A DNA stretch of 19,983 bases, taken from Fusobacterium_C necrophorum. Lineage in GTDB: Bacteria > Fusobacteriota > Fusobacteriia > Fusobacteriales > Fusobacteriaceae. A model generated the notes under the pieces. It was not told where the DNA came from and searched no databases. It was given only the letters and a program-made list of their open reading frames with translations. Of this stretch, positions 6,521 to 14,269 are shown one piece after another. The DNA lies in NCBI RefSeq assembly GCF_900104395.1, contig NZ_FMXX01000043.1. One strand, 5' to 3'. Positions within the stretch are counted from its first letter, which is position 1. Every line of letters begins with the position of its first letter. A program made the position numbers and the translations under genes.

Positions 6521-7285
6521 ATGTTGGAAATGAAAATTAAAAACATTGCGGTCAATTATGGGAAAAAAGAAGTAATCAAAGATGTCAGCTGTGTATTTCA
6601 GGGAGGCGATGTTATTTCTTTGATTGGGCCGAATGGAACGGGAAAAACAACCATTTTAAAGGCAATTGCAAAACTAATTAGTCATCATGGAGAAGTAAAA
6701 ATTATACAAGATTCGGAAGTAAAAGAATTTCGAGAGAGTATTACCTATGTTCCTCAAATGTCTGTCAATATCGTAAATTTAACCGTATTTGAGATGGTTT
6801 TACTGGGAAGGGTCAAAGACTTAACTTGGAAAGTGGAAAAAGTACATTTGGATGCAGTTGCTGAAATTTTGGAAGAATTACACTTAACCCCTTTAAGTTA
6901 TACCAAGTTTTCCAGTCTGAGCGGAGGACAAAAACAAATGGTTATTATGGCACAGGCTTTGGTATCTACTCCAAAAGTATTACTCTTGGATGAACCAACC
7001 AGTGCTTTGGATTTAAAACATCAATTACAGGTTATGGAAATAGCAAGAAACTATACCAAAAAAACAGGAGCTATCACCGTCTTGGTTTTGCATGATATTG
7101 CACTGGCAACGAGATACAGTGATCAATTATTATTGCTTCATGAGGGATATTCTTTAAGACAGGGTGCTGTACAGGAGGTTGTTAAGCCGGAGATTTTGGA
7201 AAAAGTGTATGAGGTAAAACTGGATGTTAGTCGAAGTGAACAAGGATATATTACAGTAACACCAATTTGTACTTTGGATAAGTAG
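6521..7285 (+). CDS. ABC importer ATPase (FecE/BtuD type)
   Basis: A 254-residue ATP-binding subunit. Walker A GPNGTGKTT is at 36-44, Q-loop near VPQM (about 77-80), signature LSGGQ at 133-137, Walker B LLLDEP at 153-158 with SALD D-loop, and the switch His in VLHDIA. This set is typical of cobalamin/siderophore importers. The ATG at 6521 follows GGAAAGG and leaves one base between it and the permease stop; an in-frame GTG at 6512 would overlap the stop but has a poorer site. It powers the FecCD-type importer encoded just upstream. The next gene, a MATE transporter, starts 8 bases after its stop, so all are one operon. Confidence 0.9.
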   Translation: MLEMKIKNIAVNYGKKEVIKDVSCVFQGGDVISLIGPNGTGKTTILKAIAKLISHHGEVKIIQDSEVKEFRESITYVPQMSVNIVNLTVFEMVLLGRVKDLTWKVEKVHLDAVAEILEELHLTPLSYTKFSSLSGGQKQMVIMAQALVSTPKVLLLDEPTSALDLKHQLQVMEIARNYTKKTGAITVLVLHDIALATRYSDQLLLLHEGYSLRQGAVQEVVKPEILEKVYEVKLDVSRSEQGYITVTPICTLDK

Positions 7286-7293
7286 GAGGTTTT

Positions 7294-8697
7294 ATGAATT
7301 TGATATTGGATTTTTTTTCTTCCTCCCGTTTATTGGAACAGGAGAAAACAGAACAGGAAATTCCAAGTAAAAAGAAAATTAAACAGGAATATTGGAGGGT
7401 TGCTCTTCCAACTGCCGTGGAGGGCGTTCTATTAAATTTGATGTTACTTGCTGATTTAATTATGGTAGGAAGTCTTGGAATTGAACAAGCGGCTGCTGTT
7501 GGAATTGTCAGTCAACCAAAGATGATTTTACAAATGATTATGAGTGCAGCAGGAGTAGCGATTACTGCGATTGTAGCAAGAAGAAAAGGAGAGGGAGATG
7601 AGGAAGGATTAAATAGTTGTATCAAACAATCTCTTTTGTTGCTGGGAACCTTATATTTCTTTTTTGTCTGTTTGAGTTTCCTTTTTTCGAAAAATATCGT
7701 TTCTTTTGCGGGAGCAAATAAAGATTATGTGGATTATGCAAGTATTTATTTTCAATATATTGCACTTTCCGTATTTTTTAAAGTTTTTTGTGTAGTGCTG
7801 AGTTCTGCTCAAATTGGAGTGGGAAATACGAAGATCGTTTTAATATCAGGAATGATTGGAAATGGGCTCAATGTTTTATTTAACTATATTCTGATTTTTG
7901 GAAAATTTGGTTTTCCTGCTATGGGCATACAAGGGGCAGCAATTGCAACAGTGTTAGGAAACTTTGTTATTTTCATAATTCTTTTGTATTCTACAACTAG
8001 AGGAGATTACGGAATTGATATTTTAAGAAAGGGAAGCTACTCTTTTTCTAAAAAAATATTAAAACCTCTGCAGGAAATTGGTACAAATTCTTTTCTGGAA
8101 CATGTTTTCGAAAGAATAGGGCTTTTTATCTTTGCAAAAATGATAGCAAGTTTAGGAACTGTGGCTATGGGAACTCATCATTACTGTATTTTATTATGGG
8201 ATTTATATTACTATTTTGGAGTGGGAATGAGTTCTGCAAGTGCTTCTTTTACAGGAAGAAAACTGGGAGAAAAAAGAAAAGATCTTGCAATTCTTTATAT
8301 GAGAGCTGCACAATATTCGGGACTTTGGATTTCTATTTGTGTGGGAATTATATTTTTTCTATTAAGAAATATGATATTTTCTGTGATGGTTTCAGATACA
8401 AGAGTAATTTTATTGGGAAGCAGTGTGATGTTGATTATTTCCTTTTTACTGATTCCACAAACACAGGCACAGGTAACAGCGGGAGTGTTACGAGGAGCTG
8501 GAGATAATCGATTTATTGCTATTTATTCTCTCTTTATTAGTGCTATTTTAAGACCGTGTTTGGCATATATTTTTGTTTTTCTATGGAATTTTGGTTTAGT
8601 TGGAATTTGGTTAGCTTTTTTTAGTGATGAATTTCTAAAAATGTTATTGGCACAGTACCGAGTTCAAAAAGGAATCTGGTTGCAAAAAGAAATATAG
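7294..8697 (+). CDS. MATE-family efflux transporter, candidate metallophore exporter
   Basis: A 467-residue protein with about twelve membrane segments in two similar halves, as in MATE (NorM/DinF) transporters. Early segments carry ALPTAVEGVLLNLMLLADLIMVG; further family features are GVAITAIVARRKGEG and the second-half QTQAQVTAGVLRGAGDNR. MATE proteins export organic, often cationic, compounds using Na+ or H+ gradients. The N-terminus has an extra polar stretch of about 35 residues. AGGAGG (7284-7289) sets the ATG. It is placed between the chelate importer and the cntL/cntM pair. Known opine-metallophore operons use other exporters (MFS CntE in Staphylococcus, EamA-type CntI in Pseudomonas), so this is a plausible non-homologous replacement. 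Export of the metallophore is inferred from position only. Confidence 0.88.
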   Translation: MNLILDFFSSSRLLEQEKTEQEIPSKKKIKQEYWRVALPTAVEGVLLNLMLLADLIMVGSLGIEQAAAVGIVSQPKMILQMIMSAAGVAITAIVARRKGEGDEEGLNSCIKQSLLLLGTLYFFFVCLSFLFSKNIVSFAGANKDYVDYASIYFQYIALSVFFKVFCVVLSSAQIGVGNTKIVLISGMIGNGLNVLFNYILIFGKFGFPAMGIQGAAIATVLGNFVIFIILLYSTTRGDYGIDILRKGSYSFSKKILKPLQEIGTNSFLEHVFERIGLFIFAKMIASLGTVAMGTHHYCILLWDLYYYFGVGMSSASASFTGRKLGEKRKDLAILYMRAAQYSGLWISICVGIIFFLLRNMIFSVMVSDTRVILLGSSVMLIISFLLIPQTQAQVTAGVLRGAGDNRFIAIYSLFISAILRPCLAYIFVFLWNFGLVGIWLAFFSDEFLKMLLAQYRVQKGIWLQKEI

Positions 8698-8727
8698 ACT
8701 ATTTTTACTACAAGGAGGTCACAAAAC

Positions 8728-9510
8728 ATGTCAAAATCATTATTATTCGATTTAAAAGTATTGGAATTTAAGTTGAAAGAGTCTCTTGAACAATATGAAA
8801 AAGAAAAAACAGAAGAGAATCTTGAACTACTCAAAAACGGTATTGATGAATTGTGTTCTTTTATCATTAAGAAAGAAAATCATTTAGCTTTCTTTCAGAT
8901 CCAAGAACATGAAAATATCCGGATTTATGTTACATCTATTCGAGATCTTTCTACTAAAATACTTGGTATCATTGAAAAAGAAGAAGCTAGAAGAATATTA
9001 AAAGATACCAATAGTTGTTTTCAATATGGAGAAGAATTGGAACTTACAGTAAAACGAGAAATTCATGACTATGAGATGACCTCTCAAGATCATATTTTAT
9101 TTGTGGGATCTGGGTCTATGCCCATTACAGCTTTTACAATTGCAAAAGAAATAGGAGCAAAAATTACCTGTGTAGATATTGATACAGAAGCTTTAGACTT
9201 ATCAAAAGAAGTGGCTAAAAAATTAGGTTTTTACGATATCACTTTTGAAAATGATTTATCAATTTTGCCCTTAGAAAAGTATTCTCATGTTATTATTGCT
9301 TCTTTAGTCCCTTTAAAGTGTGAAATTTTAGAAAAAATCCGAAGAGAACTTTCAATAAGTACAAAACTGATTTTACGATATGGAAATGAACTGAAAGAAT
9401 TATTTAATTATCCAATTTGTGAAAGAGAAATAAAAACATTTACAAAAACTGTTATTCGAGATCGTGATTTTATTTACGATACTCTTTTATTAGAGAGGGA
9501 TAGTCTATGA
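8728..9510 (+). CDS. cntL: Nicotianamine-synthase-family enzyme (CntL-like)
   Basis: A 260-residue protein. The N-terminal ~110 residues are helical; a Rossmann methyltransferase-like domain follows with LFVGSGSMPIT (124-134), the GSG-x-x-P form of the SAM loop seen in nicotianamine synthases, and CVDID (148-152) after the second strand. CntL enzymes transfer the aminobutyrate moiety of SAM to histidine, releasing methylthioadenosine, in staphylopine and pseudopaline synthesis. The call rests on these motifs plus the next gene, a clear CntM homologue whose ATG overlaps this stop by four bases (ATGA), the universal cntLM pairing. AAGGAGG sets the start at 8728. The amino acid acceptor cannot be read from sequence, but no histidine racemase is present in the window, so L-histidine is more likely than D-histidine. 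Confidence 0.85.
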   Translation: MSKSLLFDLKVLEFKLKESLEQYEKEKTEENLELLKNGIDELCSFIIKKENHLAFFQIQEHENIRIYVTSIRDLSTKILGIIEKEEARRILKDTNSCFQYGEELELTVKREIHDYEMTSQDHILFVGSGSMPITAFTIAKEIGAKITCVDIDTEALDLSKEVAKKLGFYDITFENDLSILPLEKYSHVIIASLVPLKCEILEKIRRELSISTKLILRYGNELKELFNYPICEREIKTFTKTVIRDRDFIYDTLLLERDSL

Positions 9511-10811
9511 AAGAAAAAAATACAATAGATAATATTTTAATTTTTGGAAATGGTCCTGTTGCACTTCATTTATATATTAGCTTGAAGAAGCAAGGTTCTA
9601 ATAAAGTTGGGATAAAAGTTCGAGATAGTTTAAAAACAAAGAGTTTCTTAAAAGAATTGAGGGAGGAAAAATTTGTATTAGAAGGGCAAATTCAAACAGA
9701 GTTACCTTCGGTTGCATATGGAAAAGTATATGTTGAAAATCTTATTCAAGAGAATGAAGAGATCTTGAATGAATGGGAAAATTTTATTTTAGCTACTCCA
9801 TGTGATGCTTATCTTTCAATACTGGAAAATATTCCATTAATTTCATTAAAGAGTTTAAAAACAATTATATTAGTTTCTCCAGAATTAGGCTCTGCCTATT
9901 TTTTGAAAAATTGGTTAGAAAAACTAGGAAGAGAGGACATTGAAGTGATCAGCTTTTCTAATTATTTTGGTGCGACTAATTTACTTGGAGACTCTTCTAC
10001 AAAAATAATGATCAATGCTCTCAAAGGAAAGATTTATCTTTCCTCTACTAATTTAAAATCCGGAGAGCTGGATAAATGGGTAAAATACCTAAAAAATATG
10101 AAAATAGAAGGAATTGTTTGTAAAAATCCTCTAATTGCCGAATCTAAAAATATAACGATATTTGTTCACTCTCCATTTTTATTTAATGATGTAAGCTTAA
10201 ATCAAATTTTTTTGAAAGACTCTCAAAAACGATATATTTATAAATTATATCCGGAAGGACCAATTACAAAATACTCTATTCGGGATATGGTTGAATTATA
10301 TCATGAGATTATGGAATTATATCAAAAAATGGGAATAGAAACTTTTAATTTACTTCAATTTTTAAATGATAGTTATCCAGTACTAGAAGAAACTTTGCAC
10401 TTGGATGAAATTATGAATTTCACACAAAGAACAAAGGAAGAACAGGTATTCCTTCTTTATGTGAGATATTGTTGTATTTTAATTGATCCTTATTCCATTC
10501 CCGATGAAGAAGGAAGATATTTCGATTTTTCTAAAGTAGAATATTCTAAAATATATTTGGACAAGGAGAATAAGTGGACAATTCCTCGTAGACCAGCAGA
10601 AGATTACACAAAATTAAATTTATTATTTTATTTAAGTAAATATTACGATAGTGTGAATATGATAATGAAAAAATGTTTAAAAAAATATGAAGAATTTTAT
10701 CATACCTTAACTTTAGAGAAAGGAATAGAAAATATAAATAAAAATAGTTATCTACAACAGAGAGATATAGAAGCCAAGCAATTATATGTTTATATAAATA
10801 AAATTTTTTAA
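9507..10811 (+). CDS. cntM: Opine dehydrogenase (CntM/staphylopine-dehydrogenase-like)
   Basis: A 434-residue NAD(P)H-dependent opine dehydrogenase that would join the CntL product to a 2-oxoacid. The N-terminal Rossmann loop is GNGPVA (14-19). Arg39 and Lys45 align with Arg33 and Lys39 of S. aureus CntM, which bind the NADPH phosphate. His221 in FVHSPFLFND aligns with the catalytic His216. Further matches are YKLYPEGPIT, LLYVRYCCILIDPYS, PDEEGRYFDFS and IPRRPAEDY. At the site that sets oxoacid choice (Asp150 in the pyruvate-using staphylococcal enzyme) it has Ala156 in SNYFGATN, as in 2-oxoglutarate-using enzymes. The predicted product is therefore pseudopaline-like. The alignment to the S. 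aureus enzyme was made from memory. The gene overlaps cntL by four bases; 57 bases separate it from the ABC-2 genes. Confidence 0.92.
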   Translation: MKEKNTIDNILIFGNGPVALHLYISLKKQGSNKVGIKVRDSLKTKSFLKELREEKFVLEGQIQTELPSVAYGKVYVENLIQENEEILNEWENFILATPCDAYLSILENIPLISLKSLKTIILVSPELGSAYFLKNWLEKLGREDIEVISFSNYFGATNLLGDSSTKIMINALKGKIYLSSTNLKSGELDKWVKYLKNMKIEGIVCKNPLIAESKNITIFVHSPFLFNDVSLNQIFLKDSQKRYIYKLYPEGPITKYSIRDMVELYHEIMELYQKMGIETFNLLQFLNDSYPVLEETLHLDEIMNFTQRTKEEQVFLLYVRYCCILIDPYSIPDEEGRYFDFSKVEYSKIYLDKENKWTIPRRPAEDYTKLNLLFYLSKYYDSVNMIMKKCLKKYEEFYHTLTLEKGIENINKNSYLQQRDIEAKQLYVYINKIF

Positions 10812-10868
10812 AGAAAATGAGGAAAAAATTTATAATACTTTTTTAAAGCTGAAATAGGAAGTGATAGA

Positions 10869-11654
10869 ATGAAATATTTTAAAATATTATATGCTTATTT
10901 CAAAGGTTCTTTGATGCAACAAATGGAGTACAAGTTTAATTTTCTTATTGGTGGCACTTTTGAACTTGTTTGGATGGTAATGTATTTGATATTTATTCAT
11001 GTCATTTTTTTGCATTCGAATTCAATCAATGGTTGGAATAAATATGAAACATTGATGTTGACATTTCAGGGAGGCTTAATGGATTCTATTTTTACACTTC
11101 TAATTGTTCCTGGCTTAAAAAGACTCCCCATTTTTATTAATACGGGAGAATTAGATTTTGTTCTTTTAAAGCCTTTAAATAAAAGATTTCATTTATGCTT
11201 TTCTGAATTTGATATTCCTCAAATAAAGAATGTATTTATTAATATTATAGGTTTAGTCTATTGTTTGAAAAAGTTGAAAATAAATTTGAATTTCAGTAAA
11301 ATGGGGATGTATATTTTACTTTCGGTAAATGGCTTTCTCATGATTTATTCTATTATTTTCATACTTATGTGCTTTTCTTTTTGGGTTATCAGAATGGATA
11401 TTGTCATGGGACTTGGCTCCGAAATGATCGGAATAGGAAATAAACCCATTTCTATCTATCCTAAAATGGTTCAAAAATTTTTAACTTATATTCTTCCATT
11501 GCTTGTTTGTTTTAATTTTCCTGTTTTGTATATTTTAAAAGGATTAGATATGTATTATATTTTTTATTCATTGATAGCAACTGGAATTGCCTATTTTATT
11601 TCAAATTTTGTATTTCAAAAGGGGTTGGGAAAATATGTTAGTGCAGGAAGTTAA
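10869..11654 (+). CDS. ABC-2 transporter permease (COG4587/ABC2_membrane_6 type)
   Basis: A 261-residue membrane protein with about six segments and the features of ABC-2 permeases found in pairs with a DrrA-like ATPase: a YFKGSLMQQMEYKFNF start, a GGTFELVWMVMYLIF first segment, and the FINTGELDFVLLKPLN loop that precedes the third segment. This set of one ATPase between two unlike permeases matches the uncharacterised COG4587/COG4586/COG3694 export systems. It starts 57 bases after cntM and its end overlaps the ATPase start by 20 bases. The substrate is unknown; its place directly after the metallophore synthesis genes makes metallophore or intermediate export the best guess. Which of the two permeases belongs to which COG is uncertain. 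Confidence 0.8.
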   Translation: MKYFKILYAYFKGSLMQQMEYKFNFLIGGTFELVWMVMYLIFIHVIFLHSNSINGWNKYETLMLTFQGGLMDSIFTLLIVPGLKRLPIFINTGELDFVLLKPLNKRFHLCFSEFDIPQIKNVFINIIGLVYCLKKLKINLNFSKMGMYILLSVNGFLMIYSIIFILMCFSFWVIRMDIVMGLGSEMIGIGNKPISIYPKMVQKFLTYILPLLVCFNFPVLYILKGLDMYYIFYSLIATGIAYFISNFVFQKGLGKYVSAGS

Positions 11655-12651
11655 ATCAGATTTTATAATACAAACAGAAAATTTATCCAAAGAATATGTT
11701 TATTATAAAAAAGAAATAGGGATAAAAGGAAGTATTAAAAATTTACTTCATAGAGAAAAACTATATAAACAAGCTGTTAAAAATCTTTCTATTCAAATCC
11801 CCAAAGGAGAAATTATTGGATTTATTGGGTTAAATGGAGCAGGAAAGACAACAACTTTAAAAATGTTAACTGGAATTATAGCCCCTACAAGTGGAAATGT
11901 ACAAGTTTTAGGATATTATCCATTTGATAAAAAGAAAGAATATTTGAAACAAATTACCATGGTAATGGGAAATAAAAGTCAATTATGGTGGGACTTACCT
12001 GCTATTGACAGTTTTCATCTAAATAAAACAATTTATGAAATAGAAGATTTTGAATTCAAGAAAACTTTAGATCTTATGGTAGAAATGATGGGAGTAGAAA
12101 AGCAACTTCATGTTCAAGTGAGGAGATTATCTCTAGGAGAAAGAATGAAAATGGAATTGATAGCTTCTCTACTCCACAAACTAAGTGTGGTGTTTTTAGA
12201 TGAGCCTACAATAGGATTAGATGTTATTACACAATATAATATTCGAAAATTTTTGAAAGAATATAATTCTTTATATGGAAGCACTATTATTTTAACTAGT
12301 CATAACTTTAATGATATTGTAAGTCTTTGTAATTCTATTATTTTAATCAATAATGGAGAAAAGATTTATTCAAGTAGTTTTAAAAATTTTGAAAAAGAAT
12401 TTTTCAATAAAAAGTACTTCATTTTAAAGTTAAAAACACCAAATGCCGAAAGTATTATAAAAAAATTAAAAAGATCAAATTATCCTGAAATTGAAAAAAT
12501 AGATGATACTTCGATAAAAATTTCAACAACCTCAGAGAAGAGTATGGATATTTTAAAAGATTTATCAGGAAAATTTTTAGATGAATTGCTGGATATTAAT
12601 ATTGAAAATATAAGTATGGATGATGTCATTCGAAAAATATATCAGGGTTAG
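11635..12651 (+). CDS. ABC-2 exporter ATPase (COG4586 type)
   Basis: A 338-residue ATPase. Walker A GLNGAGKTT is at 65-73, the signature is LSLGE at 165-169 (in place of LSGGQ, common in this group), Walker B VVFLDEP at 185-191 with GLD D-loop, and the H-loop His223 in TSHN. An N-terminal insert of about 20 residues (GIKGSIKNLLHREKLYK) before the first strand and a C-terminal domain of about 85 residues after the H-loop are typical of COG4586 ATPases. I chose the ATG at 11635, overlapping the upstream permease by 20 bases, because AAGGGG lies just before it; an in-frame upstream start would overlap by 68. It should energise the two permeases that flank it. Confidence 0.88.
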   Translation: MLVQEVKSDFIIQTENLSKEYVYYKKEIGIKGSIKNLLHREKLYKQAVKNLSIQIPKGEIIGFIGLNGAGKTTTLKMLTGIIAPTSGNVQVLGYYPFDKKKEYLKQITMVMGNKSQLWWDLPAIDSFHLNKTIYEIEDFEFKKTLDLMVEMMGVEKQLHVQVRRLSLGERMKMELIASLLHKLSVVFLDEPTIGLDVITQYNIRKFLKEYNSLYGSTIILTSHNFNDIVSLCNSIILINNGEKIYSSSFKNFEKEFFNKKYFILKLKTPNAESIIKKLKRSNYPEIEKIDDTSIKISTTSEKSMDILKDLSGKFLDELLDINIENISMDDVIRKIYQG

Positions 12652-12659
12652 GTGAGGAA

Positions 12660-13451
12660 ATGGAAAAATATTATGACATGTTTAAATGTGCTTTTATGAA
12701 CCAATTGGAATATCGAGTAAATTTTATATCTAGTTTTTTATTTTCTCTTTTTACTTTTTCTGTAAATACATTATTATGGCTGGCAGTAGTGAAAAATACT
12801 AATACTGTTCCATTAGAGGTAACTGGAATTATTTCTTATTATTTTATTACTTTGATAGTAAGCAATATGACATCTACGATTTCCATTTATAAAATATCAG
12901 ATGAAATACGATTGGGAAATTTGAACAAACATTTACTAAAACCGTATAATTATGCCTTATATCAATTAATGTTAGACTTACCTAAAAGAATTATTTTTAT
13001 TTTTATGAATAGTTTACCTTTAGCTCTTATTTATTTTCTTTTGAAAGATAAAATGAGTTTAAAATTAAGTGGAATCAAGATTTTATTTTTTCTTCTCTTT
13101 TTAATGTTTGGATACTTGATAAACTTTTTAATTGACTTTTTAATAGCGCTCTATAGTTTTTATTTTTCAAGAGTAACTTCATTGTATACTTCTATCAATG
13201 TTTTTAGAAACATTTCAGCCGGAGTGATATTTCCCTTAGTAGTACTGCCAAAATCTTTTTTTAATATCCTTAAAAATATGCCTTTTATGTATACGAACTA
13301 TGTTCCTACTATGTTACTCATTGAAGAGTTTGATACTGGTGAAATATTTAGAAATTTCTTAAAATCTTTCAGTTGGTTTTTGTTATTATGGATTATTTGT
13401 ATAATCACTTGGAAAAAAGGGTTAAAGAAGTATTCTTCTTATGGGGGTTAA
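12660..13451 (+). CDS. ABC-2 transporter permease (DUF990/COG3694 type)
   Basis: A 263-residue membrane protein with about six segments. It opens MEKYYDMFKCAFMNQLEYRVNF, echoing the QQMEYKFNF start of the first permease, and has the matching EIRLGNLNKHLLKPYN loop before the third segment. The two permeases are therefore distant paralogues that form a heterodimer with the ATPase. The ATG lies 8 bases after the ATPase stop, with AGGTGAGG as ribosome site. It is the last gene of the operon; a hairpin at 13488-13521 follows. Substrate unknown, as for its partner. Confidence 0.8.
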   Translation: MEKYYDMFKCAFMNQLEYRVNFISSFLFSLFTFSVNTLLWLAVVKNTNTVPLEVTGIISYYFITLIVSNMTSTISIYKISDEIRLGNLNKHLLKPYNYALYQLMLDLPKRIIFIFMNSLPLALIYFLLKDKMSLKLSGIKILFFLLFLMFGYLINFLIDFLIALYSFYFSRVTSLYTSINVFRNISAGVIFPLVVLPKSFFNILKNMPFMYTNYVPTMLLIEEFDTGEIFRNFLKSFSWFLLLWIICIITWKKGLKKYSSYGG

Positions 13452-13487
13452 TATTATGAAAACTAAGCTGAAGAAAAAGAATGAGAT

Positions 13488-13521
13488 TTTCAAAAAGATT
13501 TTAGGAATAAAATCTTTGAAA
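13488..13521. terminator. Terminator hairpin between the converging operons (diverged repeat copy C)
   Basis: TTTCAAAAAGATTTTA and TAAAATCTTTGAAA pair around a short GGAA loop with one extra A. It lies 36 bases after the last ABC gene and resembles the hairpin of repeats A and B (GATTTTAG, AAAATCTTT). The T run is weak rightwards and somewhat better leftwards, so it may serve both converging units. The rest of 13452-13717 holds the small lipoprotein frame described next and otherwise AT-rich sequence. Confidence 0.55.
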
Positions 13522-13551
13522 TTTCGAGAGTGTGGCATTTACTATTGCAAT

Positions 13552-13653
13552 TTACAATTTTCCATTTTCATAAATTATTTGATTACTTATACTTGAACAA
13601 GCAAAAAGAAAAGCAGTAAATATTAAATATATTATTTTGAATAGTTTTTTCAG
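13552..13653 (-). CDS. Tiny lipoprotein or truncated lipoprotein gene (CTG start)
   Basis: A 33-codon frame has the clear look of a lipoprotein signal: KK after the start, a hydrophobic core LFKIIYLIFTAFLFAC with lipobox LFAC, then only 14 more residues. AAGGAG lies 9 bases before a CTG codon, which would have to act as start; ATG mutated to CTG is an alternative. It follows the last immunity gene of the CDI cluster on the same strand. It may be the broken start of a lipoprotein gene cut off at the cluster end, or a lysis-protein-like small lipoprotein. No family recognised. Confidence 0.45.
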   Translation of the reverse strand: MKKLFKIIYLIFTAFLFACSSISNQIIYENGKL

Positions 13654-13717
13654 TTTTATCAGCTCCTTATATTTAATTATTTACTGCTATATATTTAATT
13701 TTCTCTATTTCTGATTT

Positions 13718-14269
13718 TTATATATCTAAAGAGTCTAAATAAAGCAACATTTCTTCAACTTGTCTTAAAATATTTTCATAGTTTTTATTCCATTTTTGTT
13801 TGATCTTTAACTCTTCATTATCCGAAAGAATTAAGGCATTTTCAATTTCTAATTCAAACCATAGTTTATTATATTTTTCTATTTCCTCCTTCTTAAAATA
13901 ATGTTTATTATTTTTAAAATAAAATTCAGATTTCATAATAAAATCAAAAAAAAATTGATAGCCACACAGCGAATTTATACATTCGTTATAAATTTTTCTT
14001 ATAAATTTTCCTTTTTTTTCCCTTAAATCAATCAAATATTTTTTTATTTCTAAAATATAATAAATATTAACCTCTATCTCTTCATTTGTAAAAGTTAAAT
14101 ATTTTAACATACTAATCTTCTCTTGATATTCTTCAATTTCTGAGATTGTAAAAAATTTATTATAATTCTTTAAATAATTTTGAATCTTCTCTAAACTAAT
14201 AAATTTTTGATTAATTTGTTGTGTTACTTCTTTTATTAAATTATTTATAATTGTTTCTCTACTTTCCAT
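13718..14269 (-). CDS. Putative immunity protein of displaced toxin cassette 3
   Basis: A 183-residue protein rich in Lys, Glu, Ile and Asn, probably all-helical, without signal peptide or membrane segment. No known immunity family is recognised. The call rests on position: its ATG at 14269 overlaps the end of the DUF4258-like toxin by 11 bases on the same strand, the typical toxin-immunity arrangement with translational coupling. An in-frame TTG at 14275 is the alternative start. It should bind and neutralise its cognate toxin in the cytoplasm. The tight helical repeats of YLKNY and EEIEKYNK suggest a coiled bundle. Confidence 0.6.
   Translation of the reverse strand: MESRETIINNLIKEVTQQINQKFISLEKIQNYLKNYNKFFTISEIEEYQEKISMLKYLTFTNEEIEVNIYYILEIKKYLIDLREKKGKFIRKIYNECINSLCGYQFFFDFIMKSEFYFKNNKHYFKKEEIEKYNKLWFELEIENALILSDNEELKIKQKWNKNYENILRQVEEMLLYLDSLDI

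Noticed and set aside
8196..8507. Cys/Lys/Arg-rich frame within the MATE gene on the same strand.
   Set aside because: It is an alternative frame of a conserved membrane protein, with no start signal.
13456..13596. A 46-codon frame starting with an ATG just after the last ABC-2 gene.
   Set aside because: It has no ribosome site, runs through the terminator hairpin, and its composition is not protein-like.
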